Shown: piece after piece, positions 55,135 through 64,000 of the stretch | How the letters are laid out: every line of letters starts with the position of its first letter | Position numbering within the stretch: the stretch's first letter is position 1 | NCBI RefSeq assembly: GCF_026626885.1 | Contig: NZ_JAPNOA010000026.1 | Location: 124,001-188,000, forward strand | Direction of reading: 5' to 3' | DNA length: 64,000 bases | Origin: Parathalassolituus penaei | Lineage (GTDB): Bacteria > Pseudomonadota > Gammaproteobacteria > Pseudomonadales > Oceanobacteraceae | Notes under the pieces: model-generated | Database searches by the model: none | What the model saw: the letters and a program-made list of their open reading frames with translations, nothing else | What the model was told of the DNA's origin: nothing | Made by a program: the position numbers and the translations under genes

Positions 55135-56184
55135 ATGCCGGACAAGCCACTTCGCACTACCCAGTCACCCACGCAGCCGCCCACACCAACCCTGTCGACC
55201 AGCGAAGAACAGCAGCTGCGCCATTACCTGCAGGCAACCCTGTCGGACAACACCCGCAAAACCTATCGATCCGCACTGCTGCAATTCGAGCGCGCTGGCG
55301 GCCGCTTGCCCTGCGATCGTGACAGCCTGGTCCGGTACATACTGGTAAAAGCCGGCGAGTTATCGACCCGCAGTCTTGATTTGCACATCACCGCTATTCG
55401 GCAATGGCACCAGCAGCAAGGGCTGGCTGATCCCGCTGCCGATCCGATGGTGCAGCGCACGCTGGAAGGGGTTCGACGAGTTCACGGACGCCCACCACGC
55501 AAGGCGCGGGCTCTCACGCTTAAACAGCTGGGCGAGCTGCTTGCGGCCGCGAATGCGCAGGAGCATCCGCTGCGCGCATTGCGGGACCGCGCTTTGCTGT
55601 TGATAGCCTTTATGGGGGCCTTCCGCCGCAGCGAGCTGGTGGCAATCCGGGTTGAAGACATTCAATTTGAAGCAGATGGTATGTTGATTCACCTGCCCCG
55701 CTCCAAGACCGATCAGGATGGCCAAGGCCTGGTGCGAGCGATTCCTGCTGGCAGCGGCAGCGTATGCCCCGCAATCGCACTAAAAGAGTGGCTTAATGCC
55801 ACTAATATCGAGTCAGGAGCTGTGTTTAGAGCCATGAACCGCTGGGGGCAGCTCAGTGAGAAGCCTCTTAATGCAGCCTCCATCAATGAGCTGCTGAAAA
55901 AACTGGCAAGCAGTGCCGGTCTGGAGAATGTGCCGGAATTCAGCAGTCACAGTTTTCGACGCGGCATGTCCACTGCCGCTGCACGAGCCGGTGTATCATT
56001 TGAGCTGATTCGGAAACAGGGTGGCTGGCGCCACGACGGCACGGTGAGGGGCTATATCGAAGAAGGCCAGCAGTTGCAGGATAACGCAGCACATACGCTG
56101 CTGGAGGAAATGCAGAGGCTGACCAATCCCCGGACAACCTCAACAACGGACGCAAACCATTCAGGCCGCCATCGCGACGATTGA
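55135..56184 (+). CDS. Tyrosine recombinase paired with KfrA-like protein
   Basis: A 349-residue recombinase when started at ATG 55135 (AGGA upstream; an ATG at 55087 is open). A SAM-like domain (SDNTRKTYRSAL) is followed by the catalytic residues: FRRSELVAIR, RSKTDQDG, HSFRRGMST, GGWRHDG and the nucleophile in VRGYIEEG. The fourth catalytic position is Trp rather than His, a common variant. Without phage genes around it, it is a chromosomal stand-alone recombinase. Confidence 0.85.
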   Translation: MPDKPLRTTQSPTQPPTPTLSTSEEQQLRHYLQATLSDNTRKTYRSALLQFERAGGRLPCDRDSLVRYILVKAGELSTRSLDLHITAIRQWHQQQGLADPAADPMVQRTLEGVRRVHGRPPRKARALTLKQLGELLAAANAQEHPLRALRDRALLLIAFMGAFRRSELVAIRVEDIQFEADGMLIHLPRSKTDQDGQGLVRAIPAGSGSVCPAIALKEWLNATNIESGAVFRAMNRWGQLSEKPLNAASINELLKKLASSAGLENVPEFSSHSFRRGMSTAAARAGVSFELIRKQGGWRHDGTVRGYIEEGQQLQDNAAHTLLEEMQRLTNPRTTSTTDANHSGRHRDD

Positions 56185-56189
56185 TTGCT

Positions 56190-56660
56190 TCAGTGATTAA
56201 AGCGACGAGCCAGATTATCCATGCCGGTTCGGTAAACGGTGCGGATGGTTTGCTCGGCTTCCGCTTCCGGAACACCAACCGCCTCAAAGTGAGACTTCCA
56301 GATCATGCGCGTTTTGTTATTGGCGACGGTTTCGAGGCGAATTTCCGCTTCATAACCGGCAACCGGCAGTGGCGACTGATCCATACGGTAACGATACAGA
56401 TGGTGCTCGTCGTCGTGTGCCAGCTGCACCTCGCGAATATGACCACCATCACGCAGGGTCAATAAACGAACATCGCCATCCTGCTCGCTTTCGCGCACAG
56501 CCGGATGCCACTGGTTGATACCGTTAAAGTTACCAACCAGTTTCCAGACGCTGCTGACCGAGCTGTTCAGGATGACACTTTCTTCAACGTCCGCTGCGGA
56601 TGCTATTCCGGAGCCACTACACAAGGCCAGCAACATCAGGCCCGACATTACGGATTTCAC
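56190..56660 (-). CDS. Exported SRPBCC-family protein
   Basis: A 156-residue protein with a signal peptide (LMLLALCSGSGIASA) and a START/polyketide-cyclase-like fold (SVSSVWKLVGNFNGINQWHPAV). Secretion of an SRPBCC protein is less common; it may bind a hydrophobic ligand in the periplasm. Its stop lies 5 bases from the recombinase stop. Confidence 0.75.
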   Translation of the reverse strand: MKSVMSGLMLLALCSGSGIASAADVEESVILNSSVSSVWKLVGNFNGINQWHPAVRESEQDGDVRLLTLRDGGHIREVQLAHDDEHHLYRYRMDQSPLPVAGYEAEIRLETVANNKTRMIWKSHFEAVGVPEAEAEQTIRTVYRTGMDNLARRFNH

Positions 56661-56795
56661 AGGCGAATCTCCTTTTTATTATTGTGACGCCATCCTGCAA
56701 CCTGACGAGGCGCAACCCAATTCGCCAGTCGCAGGGTATTGTTTATAAAAGACTCAGACTTTGGTCGCGTTCATCCGATTCTAGCGGATTTTTAC

Positions 56796-58157
56796 TCAGC
56801 GCTGACGAGTTGCGGTGCGCATAGTGACAAATTCCTCAGCAGCGGTCGGATGTATGCCAATGGTGCTGTCAAACACCGCTTTGGTAGCTCCGGCGCGTAT
56901 CGCAACCGCAATGCCCTGCATGATTTCTCCCGAATCAGCCCCCACCATATGCGCACCAACAATGCGGTCTGTACTGGTTTGCACCAGCAGCTTCATGTAG
57001 GTGCGCTCCGGCAGGCCACTGATGGTGTGTTTCATCGGGCGGAATGAGGTTTCAAACACACTGAGATCATTCACAAATGTCTCAGCAGCAGCTTCTTCCG
57101 TCAGGCCTACGGTCGCAATATTGGGCTGGCAGAACACTGCGGTAGGAATGTTGCTGTAATCCATCGGAGTGGTATCACCATCAAACAGATGCGCCACCAG
57201 TTTCATGCCCTGCGCCAGTGCAACCGGGGTTAATGCCGGAGTACCAATCACATCACCCAGCGCATAGATACTGGAGACAGAGGTCTGGAAATGCTCGTTG
57301 GTTTCGATGGTGCCGTCACGACGGGTATTGACCCCGACTTCAGCCAGATTCAGCCCGTCGGTCATTGGACGGCGACCGGTTGCGTACATGACACAATCCG
57401 TAACCAGACGCTGGCCATCAGCCATTACACAGGTCAATTCACCGTTGCCAGCGCGCTCAATTACGACAATGTCTTGCTGCACCATAATATCGATGCCTTT
57501 GGCGGCAATCTGCTCGGCTGCAAACTTGCGAACGCCCTCATCGAAGCCACGTAAAATCTGTTCACCGCGGTAGACCAGCTTTACGTCAGCACCCAGACCG
57601 TTAAAGATGCCCGCAAACTCGACGGCGATATAACCACCACCCACTACCACCACACGCTGCGGGAATTCGTCGAGATAAAAGGCTTCGTTAGAGGTAATGC
57701 TGAATTCAACACCCGGAATATCCGGCCGGAACGGCCAGCCGCCCGTCGCAATCAGAATACGCTCAGCGCTGACCAGCTCGTCGCCCACCTTGACGGTATG
57801 AGCATCCAGCAAGCTGGCGCTACCATTTAAAATGGTGACGCCAGCATTCCTGAGCATGTTGCCGTAGATGCCGTTCAGGCGTTCAATTTCGCGGGTTTTG
57901 TTGTCCCGAAGCGTTGGCCAGTCAAAGCGCTCCAGCTGGGTCTGAACACCATAACCACGAGCTTCTTCAATTTTTTCAACGTACTCGGATGCGTACACAA
58001 ACAGCTTTTTGGGCACACAGCCGACGTTGACGCAGGTACCGCCCAGGTAACGGTTCTCGACCACTGCAACACGGGCGCCACGCGCAGCCGCCATACGAGA
58101 GGAACGAACACCACCTGAGCCAGCACCAATCACCAGCAGATCAAAATCAAAGGACAT
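56796..58157 (-). CDS. gor: Glutathione-disulfide reductase
   Basis: A 453-residue flavoprotein. FAD motif LLVIGAGSGGVRSSR, the redox-active disulfide in GGTCVNVGCVPKKL, NADPH motif VVVGGGYIAVEFAGIF, and the C-terminal catalytic His/Glu HPTAAEEFVTM. It reduces oxidised glutathione with NADPH. The start at 58157 has GGAG eight bases upstream. Confidence 0.93.
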   Translation of the reverse strand: MSFDFDLLVIGAGSGGVRSSRMAAARGARVAVVENRYLGGTCVNVGCVPKKLFVYASEYVEKIEEARGYGVQTQLERFDWPTLRDNKTREIERLNGIYGNMLRNAGVTILNGSASLLDAHTVKVGDELVSAERILIATGGWPFRPDIPGVEFSITSNEAFYLDEFPQRVVVVGGGYIAVEFAGIFNGLGADVKLVYRGEQILRGFDEGVRKFAAEQIAAKGIDIMVQQDIVVIERAGNGELTCVMADGQRLVTDCVMYATGRRPMTDGLNLAEVGVNTRRDGTIETNEHFQTSVSSIYALGDVIGTPALTPVALAQGMKLVAHLFDGDTTPMDYSNIPTAVFCQPNIATVGLTEEAAAETFVNDLSVFETSFRPMKHTISGLPERTYMKLLVQTSTDRIVGAHMVGADSGEIMQGIAVAIRAGATKAVFDSTIGIHPTAAEEFVTMRTATRQR

Positions 58158-58297
58158 GGCCAGCACTCCAGACTGTTTAATCAGATTCAATGGAGTGTAA
58201 TGCTACTCTGTTTGGGGATTGTTGGCGAAAGCTGATAGGGTCTGACTATTGCGCTGGCCGAGACAGACAAATTCATCTGTCCCGACCTGTTTTGGGC

Positions 58298-58822
58298 TTA
58301 GCCCGGAGAGAGAGTCGCACGCACGTTAACCCAACCAGGGCCATTTGTGCTGTCGATGGTGATCTGGGAAACCACGATACCTTCGCGAGCCTGCAGCTGT
58401 TCAACCCAGGCAATAAAAGCATCAAAGGATACACGATCAATCCAGATACGAACGTCTTTGCCATCCTGTTCAAAACGATCCAGTTTGATACCAGCCTGAC
58501 GAGCCGACTGGCTTACACGTGGCAACACGGGCGCACCGGTATCCGGTGCATCGGCCGCAGCATCACCAAAGCGATGAGCATTACCCGCGATCAGCTCCCA
58601 TGTGTCCAGCTTGCGGGCGAGATCCTGCTCCAATTGCTGATGTGAGCGCAGCAGTGGTGCGTAAACCAGCACAAACACCAGAGCAATCGCCGCCAGCCCC
58701 GCAACCGCTTTAACTATCAGACGATCACGTGGGGCAAGTGCCTGATACCAGTTAAGCGCCTGCTGTACCGTAGGTTGTGCCAGTACCTGCTGTCGAATTT
58801 GCTGGATGTCCGGGCGATTCAT
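58298..58822 (-). CDS. gspM: Type II secretion protein GspM
   Basis: A 174-residue inner-membrane protein with one N-terminal span (about 39-60, KAVAGLAAIALVFVLVYAPL) and a periplasmic ferredoxin-like domain. It stabilises GspL in the assembly platform. Its start overlaps gspL by four bases (ATGA). No gspN follows; gor is next on the same strand. Confidence 0.88.
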   Translation of the reverse strand: MNRPDIQQIRQQVLAQPTVQQALNWYQALAPRDRLIVKAVAGLAAIALVFVLVYAPLLRSHQQLEQDLARKLDTWELIAGNAHRFGDAAADAPDTGAPVLPRVSQSARQAGIKLDRFEQDGKDVRIWIDRVSFDAFIAWVEQLQAREGIVVSQITIDSTNGPGWVNVRATLSPG

Positions 58823-60030
58823 GATGACTCTCCTACTTTCAAGCGGCCCTTGACGATATTCTTGTCGTTGTTGGCTGACGAGACTTCAGCCAGCAAGCCT
58901 TGTTTTTCCAGCGCCTGTCGCAGTGTTTGCAGATCGTTCAGGTTTTGCGCCTGCACCTCCACAATCAGCTCCTGCTGGCGATCGCTGAAGCGAATGGACG
59001 TCACCTGCAGATTGGCAACCCCTGCGCCGGCACAGCCTTTGGCAGTACGGTTGATCAGCGACACAAATCCGGTGCTGACAGCAGCACCATCGGTGCCGGA
59101 TAACTTGGCGCGGAAATCCCGCTCCAGACTGCGAATACGCTCGCCCGGAAACAGCTTCTTGTAGAGCGCCAGGCTCTGACCGTAAACGTCGCTGGCTTGC
59201 TGACGCATCCGGTAATTATCGATCGCCAGATCAACGGCGAGCACTACCAGACATGCAGCGGTCATAACGGCCAACGGACGCCACCAGGCGCGTGGGCGGT
59301 TGTCACCGGAATCACGTGGCTGGAATTCGCCGGTCAGGAACGACAGGGTACGCGGCGGGGCAGCAGTCAGCCATTGGGCTGGCTGTTGCCCCGATTTCAG
59401 TTGAATATCTTCGAACACACCCGGGAACGATGTATCAATAGTGGTTTTCAGCAGTTGCGCCTGATCCAGACCCGGACAAGCAATCAACAGGCGCTCAGCG
59501 GTCCAGCCGTCCAGCACTGACTCCATCACAGCACTGATGGCCATAGCTGGAATCCAGCCTTCAAAACGACCCGGCAGACGCAACAGCCAGCCATCCTTGT
59601 CACCCAGAGCAAGGGTTTCATCGGCAAGCAATGCGGTTTCCGGCAGCAATTCCCGCACCTGGATATGGTGCGCTTCGCACACGTCCAGCAGATTACGGAC
59701 CATGACCCGATCAGCTGCATAAGCGCGCACACGCCCAGCCTGACGACCTGATGTCACAATCAGGTAATCAGACGGATCAGAGACCAGATGTTCTTCCAGC
59801 GCGAACGGCAATGCTCGCGCCAGATGACGATTGGACACACCAGGCATTTCTACCCAGAAGCAACTGTAGTTGGTGGCCGCCAGCACCATACGCACGGCGA
59901 CGAGATCAGGCTGGGCGGATGCCCACTCATGCAACCCGGTCGCTTCTGTAGCGGTTGTTTCATCGGCCTGCAGAGGCTGAACCATCCAGCTGCCGGTCAA
60001 CGCATGCCAGCTTACTTTGACTGTTAACAT
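58819..60030 (-). CDS. gspL: Type II secretion protein GspL
   Basis: A 403-residue protein: cytoplasmic actin-like domain (1-250, LPFALEEHLVSDPSDYLIV), a transmembrane span near 255-275 and a periplasmic ferredoxin-like domain. GspL links the GspE ATPase to the pseudopilus platform. It is preceded by gspK with a 26-base gap. Confidence 0.9.
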   Translation of the reverse strand: MLTVKVSWHALTGSWMVQPLQADETTATEATGLHEWASAQPDLVAVRMVLAATNYSCFWVEMPGVSNRHLARALPFALEEHLVSDPSDYLIVTSGRQAGRVRAYAADRVMVRNLLDVCEAHHIQVRELLPETALLADETLALGDKDGWLLRLPGRFEGWIPAMAISAVMESVLDGWTAERLLIACPGLDQAQLLKTTIDTSFPGVFEDIQLKSGQQPAQWLTAAPPRTLSFLTGEFQPRDSGDNRPRAWWRPLAVMTAACLVVLAVDLAIDNYRMRQQASDVYGQSLALYKKLFPGERIRSLERDFRAKLSGTDGAAVSTGFVSLINRTAKGCAGAGVANLQVTSIRFSDRQQELIVEVQAQNLNDLQTLRQALEKQGLLAEVSSANNDKNIVKGRLKVGESS

Positions 60031-60056
60031 CTTGATTCCTGTCTTGTGCCGGTTGC

Positions 60057-61136
60057 TCAGAAACTGCTGCTGGCCGCTGGGGCTGGCAACTGGATCGCTT
60101 CCCGACGCGAATAGTCCCGCGAGATGATACTCATGCTGCCATCATCCGCCTGACGGCGCAGCATGAATTGGCTGGTGGCCAGCCAGTCTCCTTCCGTGCC
60201 GATATCCACCCGGGTGAATACCAGAAAATACGAGGTTTTGACGGTGAAATCGTCCTGACTCCAGCGCACGTTGGTGGTGCGGCTGTCGTCATCCGAGCTG
60301 TCAGAGCTGGAACTGTCATCGGACGCACTGCTATCGGATGAACTGCTGGATGAGCTGGTGGTGGTCGAACTGCTTTTCTTGCCTGACGCCGCATTGGCCA
60401 CCTCGGCGATATTCCAGAAGTCATCAACACTGGCAATGCCATCTTCGCCACGTTCACCAATCACCGCCATGGCACCATCCAGACCAAAGTCATCATCAAG
60501 GGCTGCCAAAACCTGATCCAGCGCCGTGTTAACGTTCAGCTGGGTGCTGGCAGGCAAGCAGGTGATGTAAGGCTCCAGCTTTACCCATGTGTCTTCATCC
60601 ATGCCATCCAGCAAGCGAACCTCACTGATATCCGAGCAAATACGATAGGCCGCGCGGTAAGGCACTTCCAGTCGACTATAGAGGTCGTCCGCCTGGCTTT
60701 CGGAGTTCATCCAGTTCGCTAGTGTTTCGGCAAATTCGACGTTGCCTCCGAGGTTTTTCAGCAAGCGCTGAAACCGGGCCTGCCAGACCTTGTGATTACT
60801 GGCCGCTGGTGCCAGCCAGTTGAGGTTGAACAAGCCCTGAGCATCAACGATGTGCACAAAGACCGTGCCCTGTTCCATCGGGAAGCTGCGATCAATGGTC
60901 CACTGCTCCATGTAATGGTCAATATCCGGGTTATCTTCCCAGTCCAGATAGAGACCGGAGCGCACCACGCTCTCTACACCCCAGGCAAATGCACGCGCCT
61001 GCTGGGTTGCCAGCTGTCCGGTGGTGCGCTGGATGTTCATGGATTGTTGCTCGATGATCGAGGTTGCAATCACACTGGCCAGTGCAAAAAACAGCAACAC
61101 CATCAACAAGGCGAGGCCCGATTGTTGTCGACGCAT
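60057..61136 (-). CDS. gspK: Type II secretion minor pseudopilin GspK
   Basis: A 359-residue tip pseudopilin, with an N-terminal hydrophobic helix (SGLALLMVLLFFALASVIAT). The mature domain continues to DFWNIAEVANA, then a striking serine/aspartate-rich stretch of about 38 residues (near 263-300, e.g. SSSSSSSDSSASDDSSSS) before the final domain. Typical GspK is near 325 residues, so this insert accounts for the excess. The start overlaps the gspJ stop (TAATG). Confidence 0.9.
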   Translation of the reverse strand: MRRQQSGLALLMVLLFFALASVIATSIIEQQSMNIQRTTGQLATQQARAFAWGVESVVRSGLYLDWEDNPDIDHYMEQWTIDRSFPMEQGTVFVHIVDAQGLFNLNWLAPAASNHKVWQARFQRLLKNLGGNVEFAETLANWMNSESQADDLYSRLEVPYRAAYRICSDISEVRLLDGMDEDTWVKLEPYITCLPASTQLNVNTALDQVLAALDDDFGLDGAMAVIGERGEDGIASVDDFWNIAEVANAASGKKSSSTTTSSSSSSSDSSASDDSSSSDSSDDDSRTTNVRWSQDDFTVKTSYFLVFTRVDIGTEGDWLATSQFMLRRQADDGSMSIISRDYSRREAIQLPAPAASSSF

Positions 61137-61858
61137 TATTCGCTCTCCCCATCATGGGCCAGCACCCACAGGCGTTCGATTTCACCCAGCCAGGGCAGCT
61201 CGATTTGCCAGCGAATCAAGGTTGGCGTCAGTACAGCCGATTCATTCACCATTTCCGGTGGCCAGCTGGTTTGCCATTCGGAATCGGTCGCATCCGAATC
61301 GGTGGTGCTGGTTTTTACCAGCAAACTGATCTTGAGGCTGACCACCTGATCCAGCACAGGCACCGCTTGAGGAACGGAATCATCGGCACGATCCAGTACC
61401 GCCCAGCGGTAACGCACCAGGCAGTCATATTCCGGCTCGCTTACTCCCGCCGCCTGCAGGCGCTTGAGGGCGGGCTCACACTCTTCGCTATCGATGGGGC
61501 GCAACTGGTAGGCCACGCGCTGCAAAGTTGAACGTAGCTGCTCTGCTCCCGGACGATCTCGCCAGCCGTTACGGGTAAATTCGAGCATGTAATCCGGGTC
61601 GTCGAGAATCAGGGATGCGCGCTCATCACCATACTGGTCCCGAATCGGCCGATTCAGGAACTGCTCCATGTCGCGCCCGACCAGGCTGTTAAATCGCTGT
61701 AACGCCGCAAGCTGATCAGAACGAGCCGTTGTGGCATCGCGTGCGCGGGCAACGGTATCCAGCAGTTGTACCGCGCCCACGCCGATCATGGCGGTAATGG
61801 CGACGGCCATCAGCACTTCAAGCAGGGTAAAACCGGCAGAGCGACGGAGAATCGGCAT
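61136..61858 (-). CDS. gspJ: Type II secretion minor pseudopilin GspJ
   Basis: A 240-residue pseudopilin with the prepilin cleavage site and helix RRSAGFTLLEVLMAVAITAM. The C-terminal domain is the usual beta-rich fold. It forms the pseudopilus tip with GspI and GspK. It starts one base after the gspI stop. Confidence 0.9.
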   Translation of the reverse strand: MPILRRSAGFTLLEVLMAVAITAMIGVGAVQLLDTVARARDATTARSDQLAALQRFNSLVGRDMEQFLNRPIRDQYGDERASLILDDPDYMLEFTRNGWRDRPGAEQLRSTLQRVAYQLRPIDSEECEPALKRLQAAGVSEPEYDCLVRYRWAVLDRADDSVPQAVPVLDQVVSLKISLLVKTSTTDSDATDSEWQTSWPPEMVNESAVLTPTLIRWQIELPWLGEIERLWVLAHDGESE

Positions 61859-61859
61859 A

Positions 61860-62231
61860 TCAGTAATTCCCCAGAATCGTCACCAGCGATACCAGCGGGT
61901 AATCCGGCTGGTTTTCTTCGGCAACCGATACGGTCACGCGCACCACTCCGTTGAACTGGGTTTTCTCAACCTTGGTATGCAGTCTCCAGGTGCGGTTTGC
62001 CATGGTGACTTCGTCATCGGAGTCACCGGTTTCCGGCGCCGGAATAACGGTTCGCAACGCGGCGATACGGTTTTCGGCAACCCACGAGGCAATGGTCTTG
62101 TTTTCAAGTTGCAGCAGGGTGTCGGTGGACTGGCTGGTGGTGCCACTCACTACCATGGCAATGGCGGCAAAGATGGTGAGGGCAATCATCACTTCCAGCA
62201 GGGTAAAGCCGCGCGTTGGTTTAATCTTCAT
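61860..62231 (-). CDS. gspI: Type II secretion minor pseudopilin GspI
   Basis: A 123-residue pseudopilin; the prepilin motif is TRGFTLLEVMIALTIFAAIA. I used the ATG at 62231, which places the peptidase site correctly; the gene overlaps the end of gspH by 11 bases. Confidence 0.9.
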   Translation of the reverse strand: MKIKPTRGFTLLEVMIALTIFAAIAMVVSGTTSQSTDTLLQLENKTIASWVAENRIAALRTVIPAPETGDSDDEVTMANRTWRLHTKVEKTQFNGVVRVTVSVAEENQPDYPLVSLVTILGNY

Positions 62232-62814
62232 AACGCACCAGTTCAGACCATACCGGGTTAAAGCCGTCACCATGCAGCAGGATCGCGAAGCTGGTATCGG
62301 AGCTGTGTTCGAGGGTCAATTCAAAAGGGGTGTATTCGTCGGCAGACAGGAATTCAAGCGCCGGCAAAGGCTTGTCATCGTCATCCAGCAGGTCTTCAAA
62401 ATCGACTTCCTTGCCATCCAGAGTCAGCATCAGTGCCATACCTTCCGGCACAGCAGGTGCTTTCAGCGTTTCAGAGGCATAAGGCTGCCACGGATTATCA
62501 GCGAGTTTCTGGAGTTCGTCGGAGCTTTTTCCAGTGCTCACTTCGAGGCGACGAACATCCTGAAAAGCCAGCAGCAGGAGTTCATTTACATCCATCGCCA
62601 GGCCCAGATCGAGGTTGCGGTACACCGCTTCATCCCGATACAGATTCATCACCACCGCCAGCTGTTTGCCGAACTTCTGGGTGTCGTCCTGGGCCTTACG
62701 ATCAGAGGAATTGAATGTCACCAGGCTGGTAATCAGCCCGATCACGAACAGCACCACCATGACCTCGAGCAGGGTAAACCCCCTGCTTTCAGAATGCTTG
62801 TGAATCCCTGTCAT
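62221..62814 (-). CDS. gspH: Type II secretion minor pseudopilin GspH
   Basis: A 197-residue pseudopilin with the leader MTGIHKHSESRGFTLLEVMV. The extended C-terminal domain is of the GspH/FimT type. It lies 24 bases after gspG. Confidence 0.88.
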   Translation of the reverse strand: MTGIHKHSESRGFTLLEVMVVLFVIGLITSLVTFNSSDRKAQDDTQKFGKQLAVVMNLYRDEAVYRNLDLGLAMDVNELLLLAFQDVRRLEVSTGKSSDELQKLADNPWQPYASETLKAPAVPEGMALMLTLDGKEVDFEDLLDDDDKPLPALEFLSADEYTPFELTLEHSSDTSFAILLHGDGFNPVWSELVRYED

Positions 62815-62838
62815 GGTGTGTGCGTAGTCCGTCCGTAT

Positions 62839-63267
62839 TTATTCCGGGAAAACGATGTCGGCGTATTCCGCTTCGCCGCCTTCCTGACCATCGGCACCCA
62901 GAGAGACGATTTCATACTTGCCCTTTTCGAAGAAGTACAGGAATTCGTTGCCCCATGCGTCAGTTGGAACCTTGGTGCCTTTCAGGTAACCACCGGAACG
63001 GTAATTTTTAGGCTCAGGAGAGGTGCTTGGTTTTTGTACCAGTGCTTCCAGACCCTGTTCGGTTGACGGGTAGCTGAAGTTGTCGAGCTTGTACATATCC
63101 AGCGCACTTTCGAGCAGCTTCATCTGGCTCTTGGTGGTTTTGATCTGGGCATCGGTTGCGCCCCCCAGAATGTTGGTAGCTACCAGAGCCATGATCCCAC
63201 CGATGATGGCCAGAACGACCATTACTTCCAGCAGGGTGAAACCCTGATTGCGCTTACGGCTTTGCAT
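62839..63267 (-). CDS. gspG: Type II secretion major pseudopilin GspG
   Basis: A 142-residue pseudopilin, the main pseudopilus subunit. The leader is QSRKRNQGFTLLEVMVVLAI, with the calcium-loop region TDAWGNEF and YSLG-like IVSLGADGQEGGEA toward the end. It starts 11 bases after gspF ends. Confidence 0.94.
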   Translation of the reverse strand: MQSRKRNQGFTLLEVMVVLAIIGGIMALVATNILGGATDAQIKTTKSQMKLLESALDMYKLDNFSYPSTEQGLEALVQKPSTSPEPKNYRSGGYLKGTKVPTDAWGNEFLYFFEKGKYEIVSLGADGQEGGEAEYADIVFPE

Positions 63268-63278
63268 ATCGGTTTCTC

Positions 63279-64000
63279 CTAACGAACCATTTGTTGCAAT
63301 TCAAGAATCGGCATCATGATGGCTGCCACGATCAGGGCCACAATAGCCCCCATGGTCAGCAGCATCAGCGGCTCAAAGATTTTCACCAGAGCCGATACGG
63401 TATTTTCAAGTGTGGTTTCCTGCTGACGCGCCGTGCGGGCCAGCATGCTGTCGAGTTCACCACTGTTTTCACCACTGGCGATCATGTGCAGCATGATCGG
63501 CGGAAAATATCCGGTATCTGCCAGAGCGCGATGCAGACTACCACCTTCGCTGACAGCAACCGTCGCTTCAGTGAGGGATTTTTGTATAGGAATGTTCAGA
63601 ATCACCTGACTGGCAATACGCATGGCATCAACCAGCGGCACACCGGAGCTGGTCAGAATAGCCAGGGTGCTGCCAAAACGGGCGGTATTGGTATCTTTCA
63701 CGAAACCGCCAATACCAGGCATGCGCAGGACAACCTGATGCCAGCCAGTGCGAAAACGTCGATTCCGCAAGCCCTGACCAAAACCAGCCAGGCCAACGGC
63801 AATGGCGATGCCCAGATACAGGCCATAACCAGACAGGAAGTGACTGAGGTCGAGCATAAACTGGGTCAGCGCCGGCAGCGTCTGGCCGTTTTTGACAAAC
63901 ACTTCAACGATGTCGGGTACCACGTACGTGAGCAAGCCAACCACGATACCAAGCGCCACAATACTGAGGATCAGCGGATACATGGCTGCCAGTTTGATTT
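63279..64000 (-). CDS. gspF: Type II secretion inner-membrane protein GspF, C-terminal part
   Basis: The frame is open to the window edge (IKLAAMYPLILSIVAL), so this is the last 240 or so residues of a protein of about 400. It has two membrane spans (YPLILSIVALGIVVGLLTYV and ASGEN-flanked helical domain before the last span ALIVAAIMMPILEL). GspF is the assembly-platform membrane core. Confidence 0.9.
   Translation of the reverse strand, partial: IKLAAMYPLILSIVALGIVVGLLTYVVPDIVEVFVKNGQTLPALTQFMLDLSHFLSGYGLYLGIAIAVGLAGFGQGLRNRRFRTGWHQVVLRMPGIGGFVKDTNTARFGSTLAILTSSGVPLVDAMRIASQVILNIPIQKSLTEATVAVSEGGSLHRALADTGYFPPIMLHMIASGENSGELDSMLARTARQQETTLENTVSALVKIFEPLMLLTMGAIVALIVAAIMMPILELQQMVR

Overview
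The window is a stretch of a gammaproteobacterial chromosome of moderately high GC, estimated by eye in the mid-50s percent. The gene set is typical of marine Oceanospirillales or Pseudomonas-like lineages: a Pseudomonas-type cysI followed by a DUF934 gene, the HsbR/HsbA partner-switch pair, RlmG, TrhP, ThiI, NfuA, RapA, SthA, the Na+-NQR maturation factors ApbE and NqrM, a PHA-type acetoacetyl-CoA reductase and a type II secretion operon. The genus cannot be fixed from sequence alone; an Oceanobacter/Thalassolituus-like bacterium is a guess. No rRNA, tRNA or CRISPR array was seen.

Positions 1-26733 are mostly housekeeping. There is a minus-strand sulfur/methionine block (DUF934, cysI, a glycerophosphodiesterase, a MATE exporter, metH), then nfuA, a PilZ protein and a tight plus-strand run hsbR-hsbA-gpsA-DUF4389-sixA-hydrolase-DUF1461. 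RNA-modification genes follow (RluA family, trhP, rlmG), then transporters, an ArsR regulator, apbE-nqrM-sthA, thiI and phaB.

Positions 26750-40019 look accessory. A tyrosine recombinase borders a complete seven-gene nitrilase cluster (Nit1C, nitB to nitH on the minus strand), the locus linked to cyanide assimilation in pseudomonads. It is controlled, by inference, by a divergent MocR/GntR-aminotransferase regulator. The shared intergenic region is packed with direct and inverted GCAATCAA boxes. Next come a REP-like doublet and an AT-rich two-gene operon encoding a small membrane protein and a class III nucleotide cyclase. This pair is best read as a Pycsar anti-phage system (cyclic-pyrimidine synthase plus PycTM effector). 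An MFS exporter and a 743-base gap without a convincing gene close this region.

Positions 40020-44892 hold a homocysteine S-methyltransferase divergent from a polar amino acid ABC transporter and a GcvA-like LysR regulator. Positions 44945-49411 are a cassette-like unit: pilY1 and a small exported protein enclosed by two inverted copies of a roughly 200-base repeat, with a nine-G tract inside pilY1. RapA, a CoA-transferase, and a KfrA-like protein divergent from a second tyrosine recombinase across a perfect 14-bp inverted repeat come next. The window ends with an SRPBCC protein, glutathione reductase and the type II secretion genes gspF (partial) to gspM.

The most interesting items are the Pycsar-like operon, the Nit1C cluster with its MocR operator array, the repeat-bounded pilY1 cassette and the KfrA-recombinase pair.
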